This document shows positions 24,636 to 32,823 of a stretch of 32,823 bases of DNA, one piece after another (position 1 is the stretch's first letter; each line of letters opens with the position of its first letter). The stretch is from the NCBI GenBank assembly GCA_016936575.1, contig JAFGXQ010000079.1, positions 1-32,823 of the forward strand, read 5' to 3'. The notes beneath the pieces are model-generated. The model was given only the letters and a program-made list of their open reading frames with translations, did not search any database and was not told where the DNA came from. Source of the DNA: Deltaproteobacteria bacterium. Lineage in GTDB: Bacteria > Myxococcota_A > Polyangia > JAAYKL01. A program made the position numbers and the translations under genes.

Positions 24636-27023
24636 TTATTTCTGTGTCATGTGGGTAACCCCGGTCCAATCCGGGCCGGGAGGGGTTTTCAGATATTCTT
24701 CGCATCGCTTGCAGAACATGGAAGCAACAACATCGTTGGGGAACAACTCACCAAGACGCCGATATGCCGAAAAGGCGGTTTTGAAATCCTGGGCGAGATA
24801 CGCCGCAAAGGCCTGTTCGGTCAGTTCGGAGCATTGAAGCTGCTCTTCTGAAGGCGGCAGTTCAGCGTCGTCGGGGGTTGCGGCGAACAGTTCGTAAATG
24901 GCCACGCCCTGAACCTTTCCTTTTACCGCGACAATATCCACCGGCCGCATCAGGAACTGGTCTTTCACCACTTCCCGCGTCGCCGCGCCCACAATAATCC
25001 GCGTGCCGTAATACTTGTTGATTCCTTCCAACCGCGCCGCAAGATTCACCGCATCGCCCAGTACCGTGTAGTTCATGCGTTCACTGGAACCCATATTGCC
25101 GACGCTGACCTCACCGGTGCTGATGCCGAAACGCGTAACCAGTGCGGGTTTGCCTTCCTCGTCCCATTTGGCGTTCAACACATTCAATTCTCTGGCACAC
25201 AGGAGTGCGGCGCGACAGGCGTGCATCTCGTGCTTCTCATCAGCAATGGGAGCGCCCCAGAACGACATAATGGCGTCACCGATGTACTTGTCGACCGTAC
25301 CGTTCTGATTGAGAATAATGGTGGTGAGACGATCGAGGTACTCTGAAATATGCTGCAACAGCGCCTCTGTTTCCATACTTTCCGAAATGGTTGTGAATCC
25401 CTGAATATCGGTAAACATCATGGTGAGACGACGTTTCTCGCCCCCCAGCTCCGCCCCCGTTTTCTGCGCGATAAGCTGCTTCACGAGCGTGACGGGAACA
25501 AACTTGCTGAACGCCGCCAAACCATGCTTCATCGAATCGAGGGAAACACCGATACGATCGATTTCGTAGAAAAACGATGCGTGCTTCACCGATTCGTCAA
25601 TATCCAGATTCTGGATTCGCGCCATGTCACTCGAAATGTGCGCCAGCGGCTTCAGAATTCGACGGGATATAATAATAATGAGAATAATGGCAATTAGAAC
25701 GATTCCAACCGAAAACACAGCGACCTGTTCGAGCGTGGCTTTCAACCGCCCCACGAAGTCATCAATGGGCACCATGGTGCCGACAATCCACGGCTTGCCG
25801 AAACGCCCGGGAAAGGAGTGAAAGCTCGCGAGGTACTCGGTTTTTGCATCGGTAAACCGCACATTGTAAGTGTACCGAATCGCAGACAAAATCTCAGGCA
25901 ACAATTTTCGTGCCTCCGCAGACGGGTTCTCCTGCAGCCGGATTTTCTCGTTTTGCTCATCGATGTTATACAGTTTGTCAAACGCCTTTCGCAGGGGCGG
26001 GTCGAGCCGGTCGATGCGTCGCATGTACTCCTGGTAGTTGAGTCGTCGGGGTGTGTTCTCCGGTTTCGAAAGGTCGGTTTTCCGTTGATATTCCTGAAAT
26101 GCCGCTTCCAGTGCGGAATCTCCGATTTCATTGATTTTGTTGAACCGACAGCGTTCCTCTTCTTTGGGGCACTGGGTAATCTTGCTTTGGTCCGGGTGCA
26201 TCAATAGCTGTCCATCGCCGTCGATAACAAATGCGATTCCGTTTTTCGCCACATTGAGACGCCGGCTGAGTCCGTCTTTGAGGGAGAGAATGATAGACGA
26301 GGACACAACCATTCGTACCGTACCGTCAGGATTTAGAATCGGCGTTGCATTCGACGTTCCGAATTCACCGTTGCGACGAACTTTTACGTCCGTCCACACA
26401 TTCTCTTTTGCGCGAACCGCTTCTTTGTACCAGCTTCTGCGACGCGCATCCCGTCGCTCCGTAATATCTTCGGCGGGTCGGATTTCCTCGTCGATAACCT
26501 CCATATCGGCGTTCAGATATTGATAATTTTCGGACACTGGACTGACCGACCGATCGAGCTGCTGAATCCGATACTTGACTTCCGGGGGAAGCTTTTTGTC
26601 GCGATTGACGGAATATGTGGGTTCGTCATAGGTCTTGCTGACTCTCAGCATGGACCCCGACGAATCCGCGACAGTTACCGAGAAAACCGATCGCTGGGAA
26701 CGAATCTGTCCGATGAGCAGCGGCAGAATTCTATCCTCGTTGTCGTGAATCTGTGCGACATCGCGTAACGCCCACTCTGTGGCGGTACTGCTGCTTTTAG
26801 CGCGGCCGATATACCGAACCACGTTTCGATACACCCCGCTGTTGGTCTCTCGCATCGTCTGCCAAGCGGTACGCATGGATGCGCGAGATATTTGCAGATA
26901 CGTGTAGGTCAGCCCGGCAATGGACGAGGTGGCGAGCAGCACAACGAATACCGTTGTCAACGCGATGTGCAAATGCATTCCCCCGCGGGAAAACAGTTTA
27001 AAATTGCGATTCCTGGTTGTCAT
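24636..27023 (-). CDS. Class III adenylate/guanylate cyclase with Cache and HAMP domains
   Basis: A 795-residue membrane receptor. The ATG at 27023 has GGAGG ten bases upstream; a TTG nine bases earlier is too close to that site. The order is: membrane helix 1 (about residues 18-40), a large extracytoplasmic Cache-like sensor (about 42-425, with RSWYKEAVRAKENVWTDV and IAFVIDGDGQLLMHPD), membrane helix 2 (about 433-454), HAMP (about 452-505), cyclase domain (about 527-712) and a short C-terminal TPR-like helical pair (AFAAYLAQDFKTAFSAYRRLGELFP). Metal-binding Asp residues lie in MMFTDIQGFT and KYIGDAI. Substrate-specifying Lys and Asp (VDKYIGD, VLGDAVN), the latter also carrying the transition-state Asn, point to ATP, followed by Arg in NLAARLEG. 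Product: cAMP in response to an external ligand. Confidence 0.92.
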   Translation of the reverse strand: MTTRNRNFKLFSRGGMHLHIALTTVFVVLLATSSIAGLTYTYLQISRASMRTAWQTMRETNSGVYRNVVRYIGRAKSSSTATEWALRDVAQIHDNEDRILPLLIGQIRSQRSVFSVTVADSSGSMLRVSKTYDEPTYSVNRDKKLPPEVKYRIQQLDRSVSPVSENYQYLNADMEVIDEEIRPAEDITERRDARRRSWYKEAVRAKENVWTDVKVRRNGEFGTSNATPILNPDGTVRMVVSSSIILSLKDGLSRRLNVAKNGIAFVIDGDGQLLMHPDQSKITQCPKEEERCRFNKINEIGDSALEAAFQEYQRKTDLSKPENTPRRLNYQEYMRRIDRLDPPLRKAFDKLYNIDEQNEKIRLQENPSAEARKLLPEILSAIRYTYNVRFTDAKTEYLASFHSFPGRFGKPWIVGTMVPIDDFVGRLKATLEQVAVFSVGIVLIAIILIIIISRRILKPLAHISSDMARIQNLDIDESVKHASFFYEIDRIGVSLDSMKHGLAAFSKFVPVTLVKQLIAQKTGAELGGEKRRLTMMFTDIQGFTTISESMETEALLQHISEYLDRLTTIILNQNGTVDKYIGDAIMSFWGAPIADEKHEMHACRAALLCARELNVLNAKWDEEGKPALVTRFGISTGEVSVGNMGSSERMNYTVLGDAVNLAARLEGINKYYGTRIIVGAATREVVKDQFLMRPVDIVAVKGKVQGVAIYELFAATPDDAELPPSEEQLQCSELTEQAFAAYLAQDFKTAFSAYRRLGELFPNDVVASMFCKRCEEYLKTPPGPDWTGVTHMTQK

Positions 27024-27205
27024 GACGCCCAAACCTCCACGTTGAAGTCACAAATCAAGCCCAAACCATCGTTGGGTGTCCACAGTTACATGTTTCGACT
27101 CGATATACACGTCAAAATCAAATTTGGCAATCCACACGAAGACGGATGAGCTGCGGAACACATCGAAGATAAAATCGCTCACGCTGCCCACACCGTTCCT
27201 GGGGG

Positions 27206-28339
27206 TCAGTAGTTCCCCGGCGCCGGGCGAACATCTGTTACCCGGGTGGGGAAATTCCATGCACCGCCCACAAAGGAACGGCACATTCCGGTGGAAGACT
27301 GGCTGCTGGGCACGAATTCGGTTCCGTTCCAGGTATGGCGTGAAGATGACCAGCAATCGCCGAAGCCACGTCCCTTGTGAGAAGCGACGATATCGCCGTC
27401 AGGAAGAACATCTGATGCTCCATCGAACACCATTTCCGGATTGTACGGCGGAATATCATTGATAACCCAGACGCCGCTTCCAAAGTTATAGGCGCCCAGC
27501 CAACATGGCGAAGCGACCAGCAGCCGGTCTACGCTCAACCGAATGATCGTGAGTTCAATATCTTTCGTCGCACGGTCCATCAAAATACTGCAGGTATCGT
27601 AATCGACCGTGGCACGAAGCGCATCAATGAGTTCTGCGGGCTTATCCTGGACCAGCCGCAAATCGTCCGCGCGAGTGGGAGGAAGCGCGACTTTGTGTAT
27701 CACCGGCGCATGGCGCGGTGGATACACGGTATTTTCCTTTCGGTTTCCTTTTCGCGCCAACGCACCGGGGGTGTGAAGGCGGCCTTGAAACTCGTCCATC
27801 TTTATCAGTACCGCAGCGGCGCCGTCGTCAGACAATACCCAACGGTGCTGTTCATCCAAAATCCATTCGATCACACTGTCGCGCAGGAGCGCCTTCAGCA
27901 GTGCCTTCACGTGATTGGGCGGTAAAACGGCTTCCAGTGTTCGGCTTTCCATCTTGAATCGACCGTACGATTTATTATTGATACGGAGTTCCACCATTGC
28001 GCTCTCGCCGTATTGCCGCAACAGCTCACCGGCCAGCGCATCGAACTGAAAATCACCGAAGGTGATCTGCCCCGTTACCGGCGTACCCGGCCCCGCAGTT
28101 CGCGTCAGAAGAACCGAAACAGACCGGTCATCCATTTCGGCCTGATACCCCGCTGCCCGACAGGTTCGTGTATTGTCACAGGCCACCTCCCAGTCTTTAT
28201 GTGAAAAATGAAACCCCTCTATTGGGGGCTTCTTTGCCTGCACCGGCAGCGGATTGGATGCCGCCGCCGGCGAAATCAGCAGCAATACAAACGGCACAAA
28301 CACTATTTCACGGAATGCGCGAAACGAAAAATGCAGCAT
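27206..28339 (-). CDS. Exported DUF1176-domain protein
   Basis: A 377-residue protein starting at 28339 with AGAGG upstream. A signal peptide ends near PAAAS-NP; there is no lipobox. The mature part matches DUF1176: FSHKDWEVACDNTRTCRAAGYQ near the N-terminus, repeated strands in the middle, and GFGDCWSSSRHTWNGTEFVP with MCRSFVGGAW at the end. Four Cys pairs suggest disulfides in the periplasm. The function of DUF1176 proteins is unknown. The cyclase gene follows on the same strand after 182 bases, so co-transcription is possible, which might make this a periplasmic partner of the sensor; that is inference. Confidence 0.85.
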   Translation of the reverse strand: MLHFSFRAFREIVFVPFVLLLISPAAASNPLPVQAKKPPIEGFHFSHKDWEVACDNTRTCRAAGYQAEMDDRSVSVLLTRTAGPGTPVTGQITFGDFQFDALAGELLRQYGESAMVELRINNKSYGRFKMESRTLEAVLPPNHVKALLKALLRDSVIEWILDEQHRWVLSDDGAAAVLIKMDEFQGRLHTPGALARKGNRKENTVYPPRHAPVIHKVALPPTRADDLRLVQDKPAELIDALRATVDYDTCSILMDRATKDIELTIIRLSVDRLLVASPCWLGAYNFGSGVWVINDIPPYNPEMVFDGASDVLPDGDIVASHKGRGFGDCWSSSRHTWNGTEFVPSSQSSTGMCRSFVGGAWNFPTRVTDVRPAPGNY

Positions 28340-28461
28340 CTATGAAACCTCTATATGACCTAACGCATATCCACCGTACCCGTATTCCCCCGACAACATC
28401 TCTTGACGAATCGTCCAGTCCGCTGTGCAAGCAAACCACAAGCAGCGTTTTTAAAATAGGG

Positions 28462-31400
28462 TTATTCTGCGACGATGTGAATCGTCTTGCAGGCGGTGGT
28501 GCACAGAACGCCCTGGGTGCCGTTCTGATCTTCGCCGAAATCGCATTCCTCGTAGGCGGGCTGTACCTCGCCGTCACCACAGTGGGGGCCCAGCACGCAA
28601 CCGGGGGCGCACTCTCCGTATCCGCCGTCGTTGATGCTGTCGTCACATATCTCGTAGAGCGGCTCCACGGCGCCGTCGCCGCAGTAGGGGCCCAGTTTGC
28701 ACTCGGGAGCGCATTCTCCGTATCCGCCGTCGTTGATGCCGTCGTCACATTGTTCAAACGGCAGCCCTGTATCGGGATTGATTTCAAAGTTAATCAGGGC
28801 GTCGCCGCAATAACCGAGGAACCGACAGGTGCTGCTGCACTCGTCGCCGCCGTCGCAGTCCTCTCCCCATTCTTCCTGCACAATGCCGTCACCGCAGCGC
28901 GGGCCCAGAAGGCAATCTTCGGCGCAGGTACCGTAGGTGCCGTCATTGAGACCGTCATCACACACTTCATAGGGTTCACCGGTCTCGGGATTGATAGACT
29001 CGTTCACCACACCGTCTCCGCACCAGGGCGCCCCCAGACAATTCGGGCTGCATCCGCCGTACGACCCATCGTTCACGACGTTGTCACATAATTCTCCGAA
29101 CTCCGGCTGAACAATGCCGTCTCCGCAGGAAGCCGGCCGCACACACCCCGGTGAACACCCGGTGGACGCCGTGCCGTACGCGCTCACGTTCAAACCGTCA
29201 TCGCATTCTTCATATTCTTCCTGCACAATCGCATCGCCGCAGTAGGGCCCGCGGGTGCAGTCTGTGCCACATTTTCCGTACTCACCGGTATTCTCGTCCT
29301 CACCATTGTCACATTGTTCTCCCGGAGACATCACCGCATCGCCGCAGATGGGCCCGCACTTGGTTTCTTCGGCGTTGAACCCGCCCAGGGTCAGCTGGTA
29401 CGACGAACAATCGGTCTGACGCTCCGCCTGAAACACCACAATTTCGTACACCTGGCCGTTCACCAAATCAAACGCCGCGCCGTCCGCGGGGGTTTCCAAC
29501 GTTAAATTACCCGCCACCGGTGTGTGAATTCCCCCGAGATCAACAGCCAGCTGATTGTTGAGAAACACCCATACGTCGTCGTCCCCCAGAAAATCGAGCG
29601 TATACGTTTGGTCGGAATTGTATTGGAACCAGTACCGTACCTCCGAGGTGAAACTAAAGTTGTGAAGGGGACCATCCTCGTCGCCTTCGTATGGCCAGCT
29701 GTCCGCATACGGCGGTGGAACCTTTGCGGCCACACCGACATCGGGGCTATCAATATCATCGAGCGGATAAAACAGCGGATTACCCTCCATGGGCAGACCG
29801 ATGACCATGCACGCACTGGTATTTTCCGGCCCCCAATACACACAGGGGTCCTGGCACACGCCATAGGTTTCATACAATGCGGATATATCATTGCCGTCCG
29901 CATCCACCGCGCCCTCCACACATCCCGGATACAGGTCACACCCGGTTCCGCCGCCCTGACCGCACCACACGGCGTCGGAATAGTACACAAACGGTTCACC
30001 GTCGTCTCCCCATCGATTCACAAATCCGCCGCTGCCGTTGTCGTAGAGCACCAGTTCATCCACCACCGTATCACTGACGCTTGAATCTCTGAACCACTGT
30101 TCGAACGACGACGTACTCGCCACGTGGGCGTTGTTGACCGCGCCCGTATATACCGGCTTGCCGTCCGCATCCAGCATGTCCTCCACCATTCCGGGGTTCC
30201 CCTCTGTCTGCCCCGATACGCCGTTTTCAAAATCCGGATGATCATAGTCGAAATCCCGATACACGATGGGAACGGTCATCGTATCGCCGATGGGCGGTTG
30301 TACACATTGGAAACCGTCTTCCACCAGACAGTCTGCGGTGCAACCGTCGCCGTTGCGCGCGTTTCCGTCGTCGCACTCTTCGCCCACACTGGTCAGCAGC
30401 AACCCGTCTCCACAGGTGGAGGTACAGGCGCCGGCATTACAGTCCGGCTCCTTATCGCAGAACGGCGTGCAACCGTCGCCCATGTTGTTGTTTCCGTCGT
30501 CACAGGCTTCGGTCCCCTCAACCACCTGGTCGCCGCATACCGTCTCTCGGCACGTATAATTCGGCGGCGTGCCGGAACAGACAAAGCCGTCCTCCCACTC
30601 ACAGGTAGCGGTGCATCCGTCGTTTTCGTCCTCGTTTCCATCGTCGCATTCCTCTCCCAAATTCTCCATGAGAAAGCCGTCGCCGCAGTCGGCCAGACAT
30701 TTCGCGCCGGGGAACGGACATTCATATCCGGGCTGCAAATCGCAGTCATCGCAGCCGTCATCCGGGTCGGTATTGGCGTCATCACATTCTTCGTTGCCGG
30801 TCACCCGACCGTCGCCGCATACGGTGGTGTTCTGACACGGACTCCCCGGAGACGGACACACCCACCCACTCTCTATCTGACACTCGTCGTCGCATCCATC
30901 TCCAGCGGTGGTGTTTCCGTCGTCGCAGGCTTCGTTGATGCCCAGACTGAGTATACCGTCGCCGCAACGGGGACCGGGTGTACAGGCCTCGCCCGGCACG
31001 GCACATACCCATCCGGATTCTTTCACACAGTTTTCATCGCAGCCGTCCCCAGGTTCGGTATTTCCGTCCTCACAATTTTCGTCACCGTTAATTCGTCCAT
31101 CGCCGCAAAAAACGATGCGAATGCAATCTTCGCCGGGAATCGGGCACGAATAATTGGCGCTCTGCTCACATTCCGCATTACAGCCGTCATCCGCTGCGAG
31201 ATTGCCGTCGTCACAAACCTCACCCGCTTCCAATACGCCGTTTCCGCATTCAATTTTGTAGACACAGGGTTTACCGACATCCGGGCATTCCCAGTTGGGC
31301 TCCACCTTGCAGATGCCCGTGCAGCCGTCTCCGGGCAGGGTATTTCCGTCGTCGCAGACCTCGTCGTCCTGATTCAGTTCCCCGTCGCCGCATGCGGGCG

Positions 31401-31692
31401 CCGAAACCATTTTGCATAAATCCATGGGCGGATTTTCCCCGGTGCATAGCTCTTCCAAATCAACGTTTTCGCTTTCGCTGTCGTCCGGGTCCGATGACGA
31501 TGACTCATCTGAAGAGTTCGGATTGTCCGTTTCTCCCCCCTCATCGGAGTCTTCATTGTTCCATTGATTCGCGGCACCGGTGGCGTCTTCACAGGCCGAT
31601 GCGAAGCACAGCGCTCCGGCCAGCGCCGCTGCCCACACCCACAACGAGAATGCCCGCGACAAACGAAATGCGACATCTTTTATAAACTTCAT
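28462..31692 (-). CDS. Large lipoprotein: sixteen DUF4215-type Cys-rich repeats flanking a fibro-slime domain
   Basis: A 1076-residue protein. The ATG at 31692 follows GGGGA; the earlier in-frame ATG is unsupported. Lipobox ASAC is followed by a Ser/Asp/Glu-rich linker to about residue 75. Eight Cys-rich repeats of the Myxococcus type (CGDG...E.CDDGN...GDGC...C) follow. A central region (about 450-740) matches the fibro-slime domain: YRDFDYDHPDFE, then SDQTYTLDFLGDDDVWVFLNNQLAVDLGGIH and VNGQVYEIVVFQAERQ, like a PA14-type fold. Eight more repeats with longer loops (CDDGINDGGYGECAPEC type) close the protein. In these families the Cys-rich repeats are disulfide-bonded stalks, and fibro-slime/PA14 domains are thought to bind carbohydrate. 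Likely a surface adhesin. The plus strand shows long shadow frames because of the repeat composition. Confidence 0.92.
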   Translation of the reverse strand: MKFIKDVAFRLSRAFSLWVWAAALAGALCFASACEDATGAANQWNNEDSDEGGETDNPNSSDESSSSDPDDSESENVDLEELCTGENPPMDLCKMVSAPACGDGELNQDDEVCDDGNTLPGDGCTGICKVEPNWECPDVGKPCVYKIECGNGVLEAGEVCDDGNLAADDGCNAECEQSANYSCPIPGEDCIRIVFCGDGRINGDENCEDGNTEPGDGCDENCVKESGWVCAVPGEACTPGPRCGDGILSLGINEACDDGNTTAGDGCDDECQIESGWVCPSPGSPCQNTTVCGDGRVTGNEECDDANTDPDDGCDDCDLQPGYECPFPGAKCLADCGDGFLMENLGEECDDGNEDENDGCTATCEWEDGFVCSGTPPNYTCRETVCGDQVVEGTEACDDGNNNMGDGCTPFCDKEPDCNAGACTSTCGDGLLLTSVGEECDDGNARNGDGCTADCLVEDGFQCVQPPIGDTMTVPIVYRDFDYDHPDFENGVSGQTEGNPGMVEDMLDADGKPVYTGAVNNAHVASTSSFEQWFRDSSVSDTVVDELVLYDNGSGGFVNRWGDDGEPFVYYSDAVWCGQGGGTGCDLYPGCVEGAVDADGNDISALYETYGVCQDPCVYWGPENTSACMVIGLPMEGNPLFYPLDDIDSPDVGVAAKVPPPYADSWPYEGDEDGPLHNFSFTSEVRYWFQYNSDQTYTLDFLGDDDVWVFLNNQLAVDLGGIHTPVAGNLTLETPADGAAFDLVNGQVYEIVVFQAERQTDCSSYQLTLGGFNAEETKCGPICGDAVMSPGEQCDNGEDENTGEYGKCGTDCTRGPYCGDAIVQEEYEECDDGLNVSAYGTASTGCSPGCVRPASCGDGIVQPEFGELCDNVVNDGSYGGCSPNCLGAPWCGDGVVNESINPETGEPYEVCDDGLNDGTYGTCAEDCLLGPRCGDGIVQEEWGEDCDGGDECSSTCRFLGYCGDALINFEINPDTGLPFEQCDDGINDGGYGECAPECKLGPYCGDGAVEPLYEICDDSINDGGYGECAPGCVLGPHCGDGEVQPAYEECDFGEDQNGTQGVLCTTACKTIHIVAE

Positions 31693-31995
31693 GATATTCC
31701 CCTTTTGTTCCAATTCGACTGCATCCAAATAATGCTTCAGAATAGTTACCCAAGATCTCCCAATCTGCTCATTTTCTGTTCAGGATCAGATGACCTGTTA
31801 TTTTTCTTATGTCGGTTTCTAAAACATCCATTTAGATGATATCGGTTCTAAAAATTTCCAGCTTTTCTACGATAACACTATAGATAAATTTTTACATCAG
31901 AAAACGGGACATCCGACGGAAATGTTGAACATGCGCCCGTCACCCGCCCGCCGCAGCGGCGTAACGCATCGGAATCGCATTGTCGAAGGAACAAT
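31693..31995. other. Intergenic region upstream of the Cys-rich lipoprotein
   Basis: No gene is supported in these 303 bases between two minus-strand genes. It is A/T-rich and holds a direct repeat at 31812-31853 that may be a regulatory site of the lipoprotein gene. Confidence 0.45.
31812..31853. promoter_or_regulatory. Direct repeat, possible regulator site
   Basis: TCGGTTTCTAAAA (31812-31824) recurs as TCGGTTCTAAAA (31842-31853), with starts 30 bases apart, close to three helical turns, about 120-160 bases upstream of the Cys-rich lipoprotein start. The spacing fits two protein subunits on one DNA face, but no partner is known. Confidence 0.3.
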
Positions 31996-32358
31996 TCAGG
32001 GTAACTGGGGAAGGGCTTTTTTGTCGCCGTCTTCATCCACTGCAACGAAGATCACATGGGTCGAAAAAACGAGCTTTTCATCGCGGGTAACATCGTTCGA
32101 TGCATACACGTGAACCGCGTAGGTTACCGAAGTGGTTCCCTGCTTGACCCGTTCAGTGACAAAACGCAATATGGCGCCGATGCGAACCCGCTTGGTAAAC
32201 TGAATATCGTCCATCGCCCGAGTAACCAGGGTGTATCCGGGAAAATCTCTCGCCGCAGCGAGCCAGGCGTATTCATCCACCCACTTTAAAAGATTCCCCC
32301 CAAACAAGTATCCCTGATGACTCAAATGCTCCGGTCGAACAAAACTGAATGCTTCCAT
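31996..32358 (-). CDS. Hotdog-fold acyl-CoA thioesterase
   Basis: A 120-residue cytosolic protein of usual length for this family. The ATG at 32358 (MEAFSFVRPEHLSHQG) follows AAAGGA by seven bases; an ATG at 32379 lies inside that site region. HQGYLFGGNLLKWVDEYAWLAA is the conserved hotdog helix with the GG and catalytic Asp of the YciA/BACH-like thioesterases. The strands DIQFTKRVRIGAILRFVTERVKQG and VTYAVHVYASN follow, and VFSTHVIFVAVDEDG ends the core. It hydrolyses acyl-CoA thioesters; chain length cannot be told. It has no obvious partner among its neighbours. Confidence 0.88.
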   Translation of the reverse strand: MEAFSFVRPEHLSHQGYLFGGNLLKWVDEYAWLAAARDFPGYTLVTRAMDDIQFTKRVRIGAILRFVTERVKQGTTSVTYAVHVYASNDVTRDEKLVFSTHVIFVAVDEDGDKKALPQLP

Positions 32359-32567
32359 AAAAAAATCCTTTCTCAACATACCGCTATTACAGGTGCCAAC
32401 GCGTACACCGCCTGCATAGTCATTGAAGAAGGGAATTGCAATCGATTACAACGAAAACAACAATGCACCGCATTCGCTCCCTATGAATGCCGCTGTTGCC
32501 GGACTTCTCCATAGCAAACCGTAGTCGAACAACTCACATTATTCTTGTGTCCACTGATGACGCATAT

Positions 32568-32596
32568 GATATACTGGTCAGAACTGTAATGTTCTG
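32568..32596 (+). promoter_or_regulatory. Candidate promoter and inverted-repeat operator of the last lipoprotein gene
   Basis: An extended -10 sequence TGATATACT ends at about 32575. A perfect inverted repeat, CAGAAC and GTTCTG with a 6-base spacer, lies at 32579-32596 over the expected transcription start. A second palindrome, ATTGAAATTTTCAAT, is at 32603-32617 just before the AAGGAG ribosome site (32618-32623). The arrangement suggests repression at the start site; this is inference. Confidence 0.4.
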
Positions 32597-32632
32597 AAGT
32601 CTATTGAAATTTTCAATAAGGAGTTTATCTGA

Positions 32633-32823
32633 ATGAAACGGGCATGGATTATAATGCTGCTATCGCTGCTTGTCGCTTCTTGTACGGTCATTTCAAGCGA
32701 TCCAGGTACCACCGACGCCGACAGCGACAGCGACGCTGACACCGATTCTGATACCGACGCAGACTCTGATACAGACTCTGATACAGATACGGACACAGAT
32801 ACCGATTCTGATTCTGATTCTGA
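32633..32823 (+). CDS. Asp-Ser/Thr-linker lipoprotein, N-terminal part only (cut by window edge)
   Basis: The ATG at 32633 has AAGGAG nine bases upstream. The product starts MKRAWIIMLLSLLVASC, a short signal peptide with lipobox VASC. TVISSDPGTTDADSD follows and then alternating Asp with Ser, Thr or Ala to the end of the window, 63 codons in all. The functional domain lies outside. It is the mirror case of the gene at the other window end. Confidence 0.85.
   Translation, partial: MKRAWIIMLLSLLVASCTVISSDPGTTDADSDSDADTDSDTDADSDTDSDTDTDTDTDSDSDS
32720..32823. repeat. Asp-Ser/Thr linker repeat DNA
   Basis: Six-base units (GA[C/T] followed by a Ser, Thr or Ala codon) run to the window edge and encode the acidic linker of the last lipoprotein. 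Confidence 0.75.

Noticed and set aside
28168-29091. A 307-codon plus-strand frame with repeated Ala/Val-rich segments
   Set aside because: It is the reverse strand of the Cys-rich repeats, whose codon bias keeps the opposite frame open. The same applies to the 431-codon frame at 30124-31419.
1-32823. Prophage, integrative element or defence island
   Set aside because: No integrase, transposase, phage structural, restriction or toxin-antitoxin gene was recognised, and no attachment-site duplication was seen.

Overview
The window reads as a chromosomal segment of a Gram-negative, secretion-rich bacterium, most likely a myxobacterium-like or related deltaproteobacterial lineage (Myxococcota in the broad sense). 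This is an inference from content: at least eleven lipoproteins with lipobox signal peptides, an outer-membrane beta-barrel protein ending in Phe, Myxococcus-type Cys-rich repeats (DUF4215), a fibro-slime domain, a WYL regulator, a PAS hybrid kinase and a class III cyclase. No rRNA, tRNA, CRISPR array, phage module or transposase was seen. The fibro-slime domain, a GH9 cellulase and a GH45-like protein suggest attachment to and breakdown of plant polysaccharide.

Layout. 1-242: start of an Asp/Ser/Thr-linker lipoprotein (minus), cut by the window edge. 926-4980: CotH-like lipoprotein, then a membrane-anchored FG-GAP propeller protein (plus). 4988-9936: GT2 glycosyltransferase, GH9 cellulase lipoprotein and a propeller-like lipoprotein (minus). 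10570-12957: outer-membrane barrel protein and a YD-repeat-like lipoprotein (plus), separated by a dispersed palindromic repeat. 12929-15299: HExxH metallopeptidase lipoprotein, then a VOC/WYL two-gene operon (minus). 15612-18744: DSP-type phosphatase and a PAS/histidine kinase/receiver gene broken by an extra G in a G8 run (plus). 18750-23418: three consecutive lipoproteins with Asp-Ser linkers, then a secreted FKBP prolyl isomerase (all minus). 23857-24591: conserved membrane protein (plus). 24636-28339: Cache-HAMP adenylate cyclase and a DUF1176 protein (minus). 28462-31692: a 1076-residue lipoprotein with sixteen Cys-rich repeats around a fibro-slime domain (minus). 31996-32358: hotdog thioesterase (minus). 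32633 to the end: start of another Asp-Ser lipoprotein (plus).

The most unusual content is at 19806-22159. Two neighbouring lipoprotein genes each carry a recognisable domain with its halves in reversed order. In the SUMF1/FGE-like protein the canonical C-terminal half (GLYDMLGNV, RGG, GIRCARD) comes before the canonical N-terminal half (GGTFQMG, PTEAEWEYAAR). In the GH45-like protein the catalytic-acid segment (GFDVFMGAGG) and the CP..L...TGC end precede the canonical N-terminal DCCMPTCAW segment with the catalytic base. Both look like circular permutations placed behind an Asp-Ser linker. The GH45-like gene also has a reading-frame break.

Taken together, the genes describe a cell-surface programme: lipid-anchored proteins display enzymatic or lectin-like modules at the end of long acidic linkers whose DNA is made of short tandem repeats. 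Periplasmic folding (FKBP) and signalling proteins (hybrid kinase, cyclase, phosphatase, WYL) lie nearby. Functional links between these genes are inference from proximity only.
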